Origin: Sphagnum compactum
Taxonomy: Eukaryota > Bryophyta > Sphagnopsida > Sphagnales
Assembly (NCBI GenBank): GCA_965153455.1
Contig: OZ234493.1
Coordinates: 31,982,213-32,046,212, forward strand
Direction: 5' to 3'
DNA length: 64,000 nt
Position 1 is the first letter of the stretch. Every line of letters starts with the position of its first letter. The notes beneath the pieces are model-generated. The model searched no databases. It was not told the DNA's origin and saw nothing but the letters and a program-made list of their open reading frames with translations. This document shows positions 1-12,989 of the stretch, in pieces. Made by a program: the position numbers and the translations under genes.

Positions 1-47
1 AAAGTTGAAGTGTGAATCCCAAGTGTGTGTTTTTTAGGTGAACTGAC

Positions 48-3000
48 CTCAGCAATCTGGCCATTTTTCATGACCACAATCCGATTGGCAGCACGTACAG
101 TTGATAATCTGACACATCCACACCGCCCATTTTGTGTCTGAGAGATCAAGGAAAGCAATTTTTTTTTGCCAATGAAATGACGAAACCCAAGACCAACAGT
201 GAAACAATCAGACATCACACAACTTTTTTTTTTTTTTTTTTTTTGTGGCTCCAATGATGCTTGGCTCATATGCCAGGGAAAAAGAACATTAAATAGTTTG
301 ACACCGTGAGTCTTGTGTCTTCTTACCTATGAGCAATAACTATAACCGTGCGCTTCCGTTTTCCGTCCCCTCTCATAGCATGGTCTAACGCTTTCTGAGT
401 ACCAATGTACCAACACCCAAAACACCACACAAAGATGAGGCGAAATCTGAATCAATATAACAGTAGTAGATCTGGAAGGTGTGACAAGCAGAGATGAAGA
501 AAGCTCATGTTGTTTTGTGAGAGATGTCAGATACAAGTAGAAAAACTGGGCTGACGGGCACCAAGAAGCCTTGTTCTAGATTTGCACAAAAGCTCATGTT
601 TTGGCAGCCTAGTTTTTCTAGCCTGCATACCTACCTGCACATAGTGTTCACTTTCAGCATCAAGAGCACTGGTGGCCTCATCCAAGATCAAAATGGATGG
701 ATCCCTCAGCAGAGCTCTTGCAATTGCAATTCGCTGTTTTTGGCCCCCACTTAAGCGTGAGTTGTCGACCAGAGTTTTGTAGCCCTCAGGAAGCGACATA
801 ATGAAGTCATGGGCATTTGCTTGTATTGCAGCCCGTTCAATGTCCACATGGCTCACTTTTCTTCCACACCCATAAGCTATATTTGAGGCTACATCCATGC
901 TGAAGAGTCGAGGTTCCTGGTTTTTATTGAGAACCCAATAATGCCACCCAAAAAAATGAAGGTACATGAGCAAATTGTGAGTCATACATACCAATTGTGA
1001 TACACAATCCATCCTCTTTGGAGGATATGATTTAGTATCTGGATATGGAGGTCTGCCTAGTGATATGCACCCACACAATCACCCCATCTAATAATCATCC
1101 ATCCGAGAAAAACAGATCATACCTGGTTCACAACACCAAGTTGCTGCCGAAACCATTTTATATCAAGACTTGTGAGAGGAACCCCATCAATCAATATCTG
1201 CAAAATTACCCATCGGCTCCCATAAGACATCCAATTTGGGGGCCAAAAAAAAAACTCCAGTGCAAAAACAAAGCGACATGAGGTTTAAAGCAAACAGCAA
1301 TTACTTCAAGTAGTAGGGTTTAGGGTTTAGGTTATAGTGAGAAAGCAAGTAGCAGAAGAGACTTTGGAGTGTTTTTTGTGAGGGGGGGTAGAAAAGTGCA
1401 CCTGACCACCAAGAGGTTCATAGTGACGGAGGAGCAAACCAACAAGTGTGCTCTTTCCACTGCCACTGAGACCCACCTACATCAAAGCACAACACCCCAG
1501 ATCTAAAGACTTGGGTTCAAATCTTGAAAGAGATATTTCACAGACAAAACTCAAGATGGAATAAAAGAATTTCAGCAATAAAATTACAAAGTGCCTCATG
1601 GGGGGATTTGGAAACAAGAGAGGTGATGCATGAAAGCAAAAAGCTTTGGGACGTGGCAGACGTACCACAGCAACAAGCTCACCAGGATACAGGGACAAGT
1701 TCACATTGCGCAATACGTAAGCCTGCATAACAACCAAATGAGAGACTATGGACTGCAAGGACAGGTTCTTTGCTAGTTCTGTCATGAAAATGGCCGGTTC
1801 TTTAGAGTTTTTGAAACAACCAGACCTAGAGGTTCTTTAATTTTGATTTTTTTTTCAAAGAACCAGAACTGGCGGCTATCTGATTCTGGAATATTTAAAG
1901 AACCAGAACTGGTGGTTCTTTAAAAATTCAAAGAACCACCCAACACTGGTTTTGTCTCCTGCCAAAAATCAAACCACCCTCTTCAGCAATTCCCTGCAAC
2001 TAGTAGCAGACTGATGGACAGGTTCTGCACCCTCAACATCAGTGGATGTTTGTTTCTTACCTGGGGTCGAGTAGGGTACTGAAAAGTGATGTCGGCAAAT
2101 TGAATGTGTCCTTGCACTTCTGGCAGCTTGATGCCTGCATCCACAAAGCAAAAGCTTCAGAACCCACCACATACTTGATGCATCAGATTTGTGAGTAAAA
2201 TCCATTGGATCAGGTTTAAACAGTTTTGACACTAGTCTCATTTGTGTCAAGCACAAAGTCCATATCTTTTGCATGATATCAGAGAGATGATTATCCTTCA
2301 CAGCTTCCATTTTTGTTAGTTCAAAGTACCCATGTTCAAAGTACCATGCAAAGAGAGTTGCTTGCTGGGTGGTAGGTCAAGCAGCTGGAAGACTTTCTCA
2401 CTGGCACCAATCGCCTGCATCAAAGAGGACCAATGGTCACCAACCCACCACGTAGAGTGTACAACCCACTCAGAGTAGAGAATGAACTTGGTAAGCTGTT
2501 CAGCAGTGATTTTCCCCGACATGACAAAGCCACCTCCCATCATCAACGCCACCACCTACACAGCCAGCAACCCCACTCAACATAATAAGAAACAGGCATC
2601 TCACAGCTAGTTGAAAAAAACATGATGGAAAGCTACTGTGATCACAGCAGCCTAATGGAAGATGTCCTTACTGCTGATGTTCCTTTCTTGTTAGAAACTT
2701 CTTCAAAGAAAAGAGAAATCTCAATATTTTTGATGAGAAAATGGGACAACTTGGGTGTACACACCTGTGTAGCGTTGTATAGGGTGTTGGAGCTCCAGTT
2801 CCAAAAACCATATGCTACACTTTGCCGGAAGTTGATGTCCTCCAGCCTATTCAACCACTTCCTATATCTGCTCCACACCCCCCAACACATTTCCCAACAG
2901 TTTTAATTTTTATTTCTGTTTATGAGCATTGACTCAGTATGTATGTATGTACCTGCCATGGAAGTTGGTGCATTTTGGTAGAGCAATAACAGATTCCTGC

Positions 3001-6000
3001 CTGGAATCTTCCCAAAAATCATGAATTCATTACTATGATTCCTTTGCTTAACTGAATGTGGAAGAGGGAATAATACAGAGTTGGGTCGGAAACAAACAAG
3101 AAGGGAATAGAAAAAAGGACCTGGCCACTTCTTCTTTTTCTGTTCCGAAGGTGCGCACCACCCTTGCCAATGACAAGGTCTCCTCTGCTACCTCATTGGC
3201 TGATGCCACTGAATCTTGTGCTGCCTTGGCAGTCTTCTTCTGATACCTGTTGCATCAACCAAGTAGCAATCTGTCATAGATGATGATGAAGACGCCAAGT
3301 CGATCTTGAGGTAAAAGGTCGTCTCTTTTTTGCCTCAAAAAATGTATGATCAATACTACTATACAGGAGTTGTTGAGTGTCAGGAATGATATGAGTTGAG
3401 GGACAGAGGGGCAAATGAGAAAGACAAACACCGACCTGCCATAAACACGCATGAAGTACCACATCATGTTGCAGATGAGGAATGTGGACAAGGCCAACTG
3501 CCATGAGAGCGTCATCAAATACACAAAAGCTCCAATTCCCTGGATTCAACTGGAAACACTAGTTCAAAACTTTTTTCACCAAAGTATTTTGGAATATTTG
3601 GTTTTATATTTTGGAATATTTGGGTTTTACGTTTTGGAATACTTGGGTTTCATGTTCTGAAAATATATACTTTATATATTGTGGAATAGGCAAAAAACAG
3701 TCTGTGAAACATCGTCTTGACCCATGTTCAAAGAAAGGGCATGATGCATCACCTGGAGTGCGTTTCGGAACATAATGTTGAGGTCGTTGCCAATGATGCG
3801 TGACACTTGCTGACAGTCAGATCCTAGTCTGCTTGTAAGCGCACCCACTGCCTCTACATCAAAGAAGGCAATATCCTGCAACCCATCATAACAGTTTCAG
3901 CTGAGGAAGTCGGTTTTCAAATGAATACAGGAAAATGAATTCTCCAACCAACCCAGAAAAAGTTTGCTAAACCATTTTGTGACAGAGCTGGCTGTAGCAT
4001 TTACAGTCCTAATGTACCTGATTCAGGAGTGTGGAAAACAGCTTCTCTCGCATCCGGCGCACCTGACACAAATCCAAAATTCCCCAGTCAATTTCACAAA
4101 TACAAGTCTCCTAAACCAACTGAATGAAGGACCATCCACAAATGGGTTGTTGATACTCCCACTACTACAAGCAGCCAGTTTTTTCCAAATGCACAAAAAC
4201 TCGCCTTTTCTGTTCATCCAGAAACAGGTTGCTTGGAGAAAATTTACTTACCAGAATTTGATTGGCGACTCCAAAGCATGCACCTCTTATACCACTGGAC
4301 CCACAACCCACCGAGAAGAAAAGACAGAGGATCTGTTAAAATCCACATGAATAATCCTATACTGTCTTTGCACACACAGAGAGAAGCACCACAAGTTCAA
4401 ACCCAAATCACAACATGCATAAACCCAATCACATGACAACATGCATCCCTGTGCGATTCAAAAGTCCAAGAGCATATTTATTTATTCATACTCAAACGGA
4501 TCATCCTTGTTCCCATACAATTGTGTATATTCTCATATATGAATAAAAAACCAGAGCAAGGGCTAAATTATGACCTGAAGAGGCCATATGTGCAGCTCAT
4601 GACCGCAAGCAGTTTCGCATTTCTATAGAAGTCATCTCGCAGACCACTCTGTGCTGCAAATATCGTGGCTGCCACATAGTGTGGGATTGTGATTTCCGAT
4701 AACTGTCACAAAAGTGGGACACAAACAAAGTCAGCCGCCCAAGTTTCCAAAACACTGTCTACTGGCAAAGTGCTACAGTACTCACAAATAAAAGAGTTCA
4801 TCACAACAGGGTGGGTGTGCAGAGATTCTGTTTGGAAAAAATGCACAAGAAAAACATTGAGCACCACCAGTGTCACTTGCTATTATATAAAAGAGCACTT
4901 TAGCAAAACAAGCAACAGACAACACATTTTCAGAGGATTTTTGTCAGTTTTGCATGTTTGAAGACTTCCTAATTTCTTCCTAAAGAAAAAGTGGGGATAT
5001 GTCCATCCATCTCCAACAGTTATGCAAAAAGCTTCAATCCTTGCAAAAAAACGGGGAAAAAAAAAAAGCCAAATTTGATACCTGCCTCTGGGGTTAAGAG
5101 TGTCATGCATTGTGATAAGCAAACCCAAGAAGACAACAACAAACAACAAAACAACCACAGAGGATGGAGGAAACTTACAGCTGCTATAATGAGGGCAGTG
5201 AAGGCAGCAGCAATGACGAGTCGGTCGGGTGAAATGAGAATCCACAGCCGCTTCATGGCCTCAACAAATGTAATTCCATAGGCTTCTTGTTGGTGTTGTC
5301 CCTTGTCCATTACATCCCACCAACTGCCATATGGCAGCAACGATTTGATAGCATCCCATACTTGCACTACTTGTTCTACAAATGTCAGATTCTCTGTCTG
5401 TGTTGCAGCTCCGTTACCCGCATCCTTCGCTGCACATGACACACTTGTGCAGTGAGTGTGGTGATTTTGCACAACAAACCAACTGAGGCAGCAGATCCAT
5501 CAGCATATGATTATTTTTGCAAGAATATCCTATTCTTCTTCCTTGGAAGAATTCCATGGGAAAATCTATAATTCCAGAAGCTATAAGTGCACTTGAATCT
5601 GAGAACAAAGATTGAGATTCTGCAAAGAACCCATATGTGGGTTTTGAATAATACTACTGCACAGACTTGAATCCAACAACAATAACAATCCATTCTGCAA
5701 AACAATCCATTTGGTGGTTTTGATAATGTGCAAAACTTGGTACTTAGAAAATGTGCAAGAACTTGCCTCGGGATTCATAAGCGCTGCCATTGGTGGTGGT
5801 GCTCAAATCCGAAGAGAAAATTGCTCCATCACCTGCAGTGTCGGTGCCCAAATCCGAAGAGAAAATTGCTCCATCACCACCTGCAGCAGCAGCAGCAGCA
5901 GCACTGCAAATCACTGCCGGATGTCTGTGCAATTTCCTGTGTAGCACCAGATGTGGCAATGCATTTCCGTTCCAATTTGTGGAGGGATTTGTTAAGGGAT

Positions 6001-6355
6001 TTGATTGCAAGGACTGAAGCTGTCTGCATTCATAAGTGCCCACTACTTCCTCCGTTCTGTCACTGCTGCTCCTTTCGCGCTGGCTATGATGATGGTGGAT
6101 ATGGTTGTTTAACCCATTCAATTTGCACACACTTGGCCTCTGCACAACTGTCAATCCTGCGCCATCCATCCTCAGCTGTCTTGCATTAGGGTTTCTTTTG
6201 GCAGAAGCTCTGGACAGAGATTTCTCCAAGCAAGCGCTCAAGGGAGATATTTTTTCGGAGCAAGCTCTGGTGGGGGATTCTTCGGGGCTACGAGAGAGAG
6301 GAGGAGTCAGACTACAAGGTTGCCATGATAGCAACCCTGGAGGTGGTGTGCCCAT
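48..6355 (-). CDS. ABCB26: ABCB26-type chloroplast half-ABC transporter (3' end beyond window)
   Basis: Seventeen exons can be joined in one frame: 5767-6355, 5179-5429, 4575-4702, 4252-4294, 4018-4062, 3753-3875, 3436-3539, 3121-3246, 2765-2867, 2345-2555, 2061-2134, 1666-1722, 1402-1476, 1123-1197, 635-916, 327-394 and 48-108, about 805 codons; the stop lies off the left edge. Exon 1 is long, Ser/Ala-rich and poor in acidic residues, as expected for a plastid transit peptide (inferred). Residues about 240-560 are the membrane domain. The nucleotide-binding domain shows Walker [10 protein letters not shown] (about 620-628), Q-loop at VVNQEP, signature LSGGQ (about 723), Walker [13 protein letters not shown] (about 743) and the H-loop His (784). 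The segment [12 protein letters not shown] and the overall order match plant ABCB26/TAP-like half-transporters of the plastid envelope; the substrate is unknown. The start is the first in-frame ATG. Every intron is GT-AG except the first, which is GC-AG. Confidence 0.93.
1314..1332 (+). repeat. Short telomere-like motif in an ABCB26 intron
   Basis: Two adjoining copies of TAGGGTT/TTAGGGT type (plant telobox units) lie in the intron between exons 14 and 13. Too short to be more than a telobox. Confidence 0.5.
1799..1949 (+). mobile_element. Hairpin-ended short repeat, possible non-autonomous Helitron (copy 1)
   Basis: It lies in the ABCB26 intron between exons 12 and 11. The right end has a perfect 11-bp stem (1911-1921 with 1930-1940, 8-nt loop), then CAACACTGG and T. 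The left part shares the motif CTAGAGGTTCTTT and a T-run with the copy near 22.35 kb. A subterminal hairpin followed by CTRR and T is the Helitron 3' signature; the 5' end is uncertain because the base before TC is T, not A. Confidence 0.4.
5430..5766 (-). other. GC-AG intron 1 of ABCB26
   Basis: Reading the minus strand, exon 1 ends ...CCCGAG and the intron opens with GCAAGT, the usual consensus of a GC donor; the acceptor is ...GTGCAG before 5429. The phases agree: one base is left at the end of exon 1 and two bases open exon 2. No GT donor close by keeps the frame into exon 2 as neatly. Confidence 0.6.
5796..5903 (-). repeat. Tandem 45-bp duplication and poly-Ala triplet tract in ABCB26 exon 1
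   Basis: A segment of about 45 bp is present twice, giving the peptide [10 protein letters not shown] twice. It is followed (reading +) by a run of CAG triplets near 5881-5902 that encodes seven alanines on the minus strand. The tract lies in the putative transit-peptide region, where such expansion is usually tolerated. Confidence 0.8.
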
Positions 6356-6591
6356 CAAACACACGCACTTACTCCAAATGGGGTTCCTCCTCCTCTTCCA
6401 ACAACAAATACAAAACCCACCACTCTTATCCCATCATCACAGTGTTTGTTTGTTTCTTCCCGGATTGATGTGACAACAAACAAACTGCACAAACTGACAT
6501 TGTCAGTGTGACAAAACCTTGGAGGAATTCTTCATGATGGAATGAAACTTTCAAGGAATGTTTTTCCCCCCTTGTAACCGAAGATAGACTA

Positions 6592-6619
6592 TCCTCCTCC
6601 TCCTCCTCCTCCTCCTCCC
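6592..6619 (+). repeat. (TCC)n microsatellite
   Basis: About nine TCC units, 240 bp upstream of the ABCB26 start codon and probably in its 5' leader or proximal promoter. Confidence 0.9.
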
Positions 6620-6789
6620 CAACTTCTTCTTCCCAGACCAAGATCGTCACTTCCTCCTGAAACAAATCTCTCAAACCCTAAAGAGGATTCTAGAAATCTC
6701 TTGAACCCAAAAGAGGATTTGACTTCTTGCTCAGCTCTTGACCAATTTTGTTTTCTGCAAGAAGAAGAACAACACGTCCATCAGACGAC

Positions 6790-7165
6790 ATTCTCCCACG
6801 ACCCACGAAAGATTTTTGCTCATTCTTCCACAACCCACAACAGATTTTTGCACATTCTTCACATTCTTTCACAACCCATCAAGATTTGTGCACATTCTTC
6901 CACATCACACAACAGATTTATGGGCTTCCTTCACATTCTTCCACAACCCACAAAAAAATTTGCAATTTCTTCCACAACCCACAACAGACTTTTGCACTTT
7001 CTTCACATTCTTCCACAACCCACAAAGTATTTTGCACTTTCTTCCACAATCCACAACAGATTTTTGCACTTTCTTCACATTCTTCCACAACTCACAAAGA
7101 TTTTTGTACTTTCTTCCACAACCCACAACAGATTTTTGCAAATTCTTCCTCAAAATACAAAAGAC
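6790..7165 (+). repeat. Tandem A/B minisatellite with a 72-bp period
   Basis: Alternating units of about 41 bp and 31 bp, each starting CACAACCCACAA and ending in a TTCTTC run, make a 72-bp higher-order period. Because 72 is a multiple of three and the unit lacks stops, all three plus-strand frames stay open across the block; the long ORFs there (6701-7390, 6738-7535, 6748-7341) are products of the repeat and I do not call them genes. Confidence 0.85.
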
Positions 7166-7244
7166 TTTTGTTGCCTTCTGCGTCTACTACTCCACCACAC
7201 AAATTCCATTCAATTCCCATTTCATTCCATTCAAACAAAAACAA

Positions 7245-7520
7245 CAAAACTTCGAATTGGGTTACCAAATCTGCGTGCAATCTCGAACAAAACTTCGAAT
7301 TGGGTCGCCAAATCTGTGCACAATCTCGAACAAAACTTTGAATTGGGTTGTCAAAATCTGTGGGCAATCTTCAAACAAAACTTCGAATAGGATTGCCAGA
7401 TTTGTGTGCAATCTTCAAACAAAACTTCGAATTGGGTTGCCAAATATAAGTGCAATCAATCTCAAACAAAACTTCGAATTTGGTTTCCAAATCTATGTGC
7501 AAAATCTCAAATTGGGGTTT
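7245..7520 (+). repeat. Six-copy 43-47 bp tandem repeat
   Basis: Six diverged units begin CAAAACTTCGAAT and continue with GGGTTGCCAAATCTGTGTG-like sequence. The block sits next to the 72-bp minisatellite, upstream of ABCB26. Confidence 0.85.
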
Positions 7521-8227
7521 ACCAAACTGAGCTAAGCAAACACCAACCCAAGAATTAAAATGAAAAGAAAGAAAACCACAACCAAAACCCTAATTCAGGC
7601 ACTCAACTTCCAAAATCATCAACCCAAAAGCAGAATTTTTTCTCTTTTGAATCTTTTTACCCAATCTTCAAAATGCAAACAAAGAAACTCAAAAAAACTG
7701 GGTACCAAATTTGCTCAAGCAAAGACAACCCCACCCACCAAAAGAAATAAAATTCAAAGAGAATAAAAATGAAAAATTCAATCCCCACTCTTCTACAACA
7801 CTTCACTTCAAACCCAAGCAAGATTTCTACCCCCAAAAAAAAAACCTAAAGAAAATTTCCACCAAAAATTCCAATGCAAGCAAAACAAAATCCAAAACAT
7901 GGGGTACAAATGCTATCTAGGTAACCCATGATGGATCCCCAACAAAAAAGAACAAAACAAAACAAAACAAAAACAAACAAATCCCAAACCCTAATTTAGT
8001 GGACCCTGGAGATCTGAAAAAAGATAGCTCTTACCCTCCATGTTATTAGTCTTCTTCTCTTTTTGTTCAAAAGAAAGAGAAAGAGGGACAAGGACCCAAA
8101 ACCATAAAAGCAACAAGAAAGAGTTTAGGTACTTTTATAGGACTATGTTTTCTCTTGAGTACTATAACAACAATTGCAATAAAAATAGTGAGTGAAGTAG
8201 GATCTTACACTATGTAAAATCTTGGAG

Positions 8228-8229
<2 letters not shown>
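7521..8229. other. A-rich upstream sequence, no gene seen
   Basis: Low-complexity CAAAA-rich DNA up to about 7990. On the minus strand CTATAAAAGT at 8131-8140 looks like a TATA box and could serve the minus-strand ABCB26 transcription unit if that has a long or intron-bearing 5' leader. It is 1.8 kb from the start codon, so this is only a possibility. Confidence 0.3.

Positions 8230-8262
<33 letters not shown>
8230..8262. repeat. (AT)n microsatellite
   Basis: About sixteen AT units in a row. Confidence 0.95.
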
Positions 8263-8264
<2 letters not shown>

Positions 8265-11200
8265 TCAATTCTATATTTTCAATAAGTGTTATGTCCAAAA
8301 TGTTTAATGTGCAATTTTTGCAAGGCAAGGGAATGACAACAATTCATCATCTCTAGAAATTAATATGGCACAACTAATTCGACATTTATAACATTCTCTA
8401 CAAACATAAAGATTGACCTTAACAAAAGCCAATTAATTACTTATTGTTATTAAAGTATGCAATTTGAGAACATAGAATAAAACTATTTAGTTAGTTACTA
8501 AATTAGTTTGTTTTTGTATTATTTTAGAGGTTCAATGGGGTTTTAAAGTTTTGCAAAGTTTTTTTAAAAATTCCAATTTGAGAGAATGCCAAAAGAAAGG
8601 TTTATTATTGACTTGGAATGAATGAGGGTTGGTCAAAGGAAGAGGTGGGTAATTGGACTCCATAATTTCCAAGCTATCTTAGTAATGCAAATAAAGAGAT
8701 GGATGTATATTTCATGCATTTGCAAAGTGGTGGAGGAGATGGAAACAAGAAACCTTTGTTGAGTAATAAACAAGTGTGTGAGGAAGCCTTGTCTCCATAA
8801 AAGTAATCGTATATCAAGGAATACAATATATATGTTTCTTTTTATTTTAAAAAGAAAATTGTTGGCTTTGCCCATAAGGAAGAGATTACACATTGGTCGA
8901 TTGGTGTAAAATTTGGACATAAAATTTTGAATTGGACATTAACTCAATGTATGAATGACATCTGAAATATTACATGTGGATATGATGAATGGCCATGTTC
9001 CATAGAATAGAATGGATGCATTTAGATGAGAAGATTTGGATTTAGTAAAAGAATTTTATTTTTTAGGTTGAACTTGTCATTAAAAGCAAAGTTGTTACAC
9101 AATGTGCTGCTTGTTTTCCTTTTGAAATGTGGCCATTAGTTCATCAATCTTGGTGATTTGGAACCCACCAAGTTACCTCAACCTTAAACTTCAAGCAAAT
9201 TTTGTTCAACCAACAAAAAAACAACCCCCCCCAAAAAAAAAAAAAAAAAATCTTACACAAAATTTAGGTCATACCATGTTTGTTCCACACCCATTTTTAT
9301 CATCATAATTTTTTAAATAGGGACAACTAATTCATACTTGAACATATTACATCAATAATCATCCATCCTTGAATGTATGATTTCTAAAAGGATGTAAAGG
9401 TTTTTATTATTAAAGACAACTAACACCCTAATAAGGAAGGTACATCAAAGATAAATGGGCATTAAGAATCACTTAAATTTTGTGATATTTGAACAAAATG
9501 TTACTCAATCAACTTATGATAATTGAGATCATGATAACTCTCTCCGAAGCACCTCATCAATATTGAAACTAACCTCATGAAACATAACCATTTACATTAT
9601 GTGAAAATATTCATACCAGATGTTTTTTAGAAAACAAGAATGTATGCAATAAATCATTTGAATTCAAAGGGATATTATTCCTCAAAAAGTTGAAACTATC
9701 ATGTTTAATCATTTTTCACCTTTTTGACAAAGGGTGAAGATTGGTGGATATTTAATGTCATAAAGTGTGGTGATAATTGTTGAGTAAAATGTCAAGATCT
9801 CAAGGAACTCGTGCAATCACCAAACCAAAAATTCACACGCATGAGGTTGAGTATGGAGTTCATGTGAAAAGTTGAAATTTATATCTTTTATAATAATAAA
9901 GTTTCAAAGAAGCATAAAGCCATGTCAACCTTTGTCTTTTTCAAGATTTTGTTTTCATTATTATAATCTCCCAAAGTAGAATATTGCTAAAGAAATAGGA
10001 ACACCAACTATGAAAAATAATCAAATAACGACATTTCAAGTTGTATGGATTGTTTGCAAAACAACCATCAATTTATACATTCACTTATATTATTTCAAAC
10101 TTCATGCATCGATCTTCATTTGCAACTTAACGAGCATTACTTTTCTTTGGTTTTTTTATCCATGGTTGTCTTTGTTTAAAATATGGTTTGATGTGGTGTC
10201 GACTATGTTCAATGAAGTTGTTAATACTTGTTTTTCCCCTCTTATTGAACATTGGTTTACATTTGAAGAACCAATGATTTTAACACAGTGGATGTTTCAT
10301 AGGTTATGTAAAATTGTAATTGACCTAAAATTGAAAGAAGTTAAAACACAAGTGATTCAGAAGATGTAATAAAGCAAACATTAGGGTGTCATTGATTCAT
10401 GACACAACTTGCAATATGTTTTGAGAACTAATACTAAAGCCTTTCTATTCATCTAGTTGTCCATGTTATAGTAGTTAAAGTACAAATCAACAATATTGGC
10501 AAAAAAACAAAAAAAAATTATGATAAAAAGTTGTTTATTGACTATAATACTTCAATTGTCCAAATATGTATGTAATGAACATACATGTGTATGAACCTAA
10601 CTACATTAAATGAATGTGCATCTGACTAAAATTCGACAACTTAAAACATACGAATCTTGGTGGGTGACAATATTAACACCATTTTTTTACTCATTGTAAT
10701 TTTTTTCTTCACACAAGTTATAACCCACTTAAACGTATGTAAGTTGGATGTTATATTAAAGGCCAGGTATCTAAATAATATCACATTAATCCATTATGAC
10801 ATAGTGTCAAAAGATGTCACGATTATAATTACTAAAAGACACCACAATTGTTGAACATAGACATATCATGTGCATGGTTTTAAGAAAATGGGAATTGGTT
10901 TGTAAAGGTTTCTATTATAATACATTATATGTTTTACGCAAATTTCTTGTGAAACCTTTTTGAAGTTCAAAGATTATGAGCTTGCAATATGATGTAATTT
11001 AATTTGTACTTAAAATTAAGAGTTGAAATACATTAAGTTTATAAGTAAGTGTTCAAAACCTAATTTAAAACAAACAAGAAAGAGGTTGGAATAAGCAAAA
11101 AGAAAAAAAAATCACACATTACAAAGGAAAAGGAGGTTGGAAGTGAAAAAATAAAACAAAATGTTTATCTTTTCAAAAAGGGAAGAAAGGTTGGAAGAAA

Positions 11201-12872
11201 TGAAAATTTATAGCCACCCCTTCCAAAGGAGAAAGAAGTCGAAAGAAGAGAAAAAGTTTGTTTTTGAGCATTACAAAGTATAAAAACATTGGAGGAAAAA
11301 AGTAAATTGTCCACGTAGTCCAAAGAAAAAAGAAGTTGGAACTAACAGAAAAATTGTTCATCCATTGCAAAACAAAGGGAGGTTGAAGGGGGGGGGAAGG
11401 GAATTGCAATAGTTTAATCAATTTAATGGTAATTAAATTTTTTAATTACCAATTTTTTTAAAGAAATTTAATGCTATTTTTAAAATAATTAAGCTGCATA
11501 ATGTTAAAAGTTTTGAACGATTAAAGGTTATAGCTAGTCATTAACATGTTTTTCATTTCTCTATTTTTTTCATCCTAATTTGGACATGCTTTAGTGAAAA
11601 ATACAATGTCACAAGTGCACATTTTTGGTGGATATCATTATATAAATTTAAATTTTTTGTAATATAAACTTTTTGGGGGAAGGGGGGGGGAATTTGTCTC
11701 ATTTTGACATTATTTATAATTTTAGAATAATTTTTGCTATTTTTATATAGTTTTGATGAATTTTTACTAAATGTTTGTCAATTGATGTTTAATCTTGTTG
11801 GGGATGATTGCCAACAATGTTACATCAATTTTGTATTTAAAAAAACATTGATGTGAATCTATAGCAACTTAGAACATACATTAACCATAAAATCGAAGTT
11901 ATTTAAAATTTTAACAATCTACCAAGAGTCACAAAAAGGAAAGTTTTTAAAATGTTAATTTTTACAATATTTTTGGACAAAAATGTTCAAATGGGTTGAA
12001 TTTATAGTTGAAAATTGTACAAAACTTTACATCATATTGATATTTATTTACCATGTGCGAAATAAAAATATGAAAATGTTTTCAAAACTAGTATTCATTT
12101 ACAACACACATATATAGTTTCCTTTCTTGTGATAATATAAATATTCCAATTTAAAATATCCATGTTGGCCTTAAAGAAGTACATTTTTTGGGGCAATAAA
12201 ACAATAATTAAAAGTTAAGCAATGATGTGTATATAGATAGACAATATATTAATAAGTTTTTAGTGATGATGATTTATTGGAATTGGTTTAAGTAGGACAA
12301 CTTTAATTTCCATAAATCATCGTCGTAGATTAAACAATTGCAAACTAGAATCTGTTTACCCTATTTCCAAATGAATAAACTTGGAGAGGTTTTTTTTTTT
12401 AATTTTTTCTTTTTTAAGTTTTTTTTAACACTATATTCACAATTAAATTTTGAACACCTTTTCTACCAATTTGCATCCCATTTATCTTCAATTGAATTTT
12501 AGTCCAATTGTTGAATTGAATTTAGTTGAATTGGAATTCAATTCAATTCAATTCAAATTCCATTCAATGTATTTGATTTCAATTTAAAATTTTGAATTGA
12601 ACTCAATTTGATTTAAATTCAGTTCAAGTTGATCGTAATGTTGTTCACACCTCAAATTGATATATGAATGAATTAATGTCTTTCATTTCAAAAACATTTG
12701 AAAAACAAATCTGCTCCACGAAAATATTTGTTTTTTTTTTTCAATGTTTTTAATCTTATTGCGTGTTACACATTACATCATATCACTATTACCTTTTGGT
12801 TGAAATTCATTTATATTGAAGTTATTTCAACATGTCATGTCATTGACTTATGAACATATGTTATTTAATAAA
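8263..12872. other. A+T-rich intergenic DNA, no gene recognised
   Basis: Homopolymer-rich sequence with only short open frames. The longest, 10010-10369 (+), 119 codons, is rich in Phe/Ile/Trp and resembles no family I know; I treat it as chance or far-decayed. GAATT/AATTC palindromes cluster at 12511-12570. Confidence 0.6.
12511..12570. repeat. GAATT/AATTC palindromic cluster
   Basis: Repeated TTGAATTGAAT followed by ATTCAATTCAA makes overlapping inverted repeats able to fold back. Simple-sequence expansion is the likely origin. Confidence 0.7.
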
Positions 12873-12986
12873 GCTTCATGTGGACATGTTGATATTATTC
12901 AAGAGATTATTAACACAGGAACAAATGTCAATGCAAAAGGTGAGAATGGAAAACTACATGTTATATTTGACATGCGGAAACAACCA
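12873..12986 (+). pseudogene. Ankyrin-repeat-like relic
   Basis: Frame 3 reads ASCGHVDIIQEIINTGTNVN followed by AKGENGKLHV, with the spacing of an ankyrin repeat (A..GH.d.i..ii..G..vNak...G...lh). It ends at TGA 12987-12989, and I find no convincing neighbouring repeats. A decayed fragment of a host or captured gene is the simplest reading; chance similarity is not excluded. Confidence 0.45.
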
Positions 12987-12989
12987 TGA

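Noticed and set aside
4281-4294. Acceptor AG at 4287-4286 for ABCB26 exon 4
   Set aside because: It fits the phase, but the acceptor three codons upstream restores the family-conserved SGIRGACFG block.
6701-7535. Three overlapping plus-strand ORFs of 197-265 codons
   Set aside because: They arise because a 72-bp stop-free repeat keeps all frames open; the products are repetitive and match no family.
10010-10369. 119-codon ORF in A+T-rich DNA as a gene
   Set aside because: Composition is that of A+T-rich DNA; no start context, neighbours or family features.
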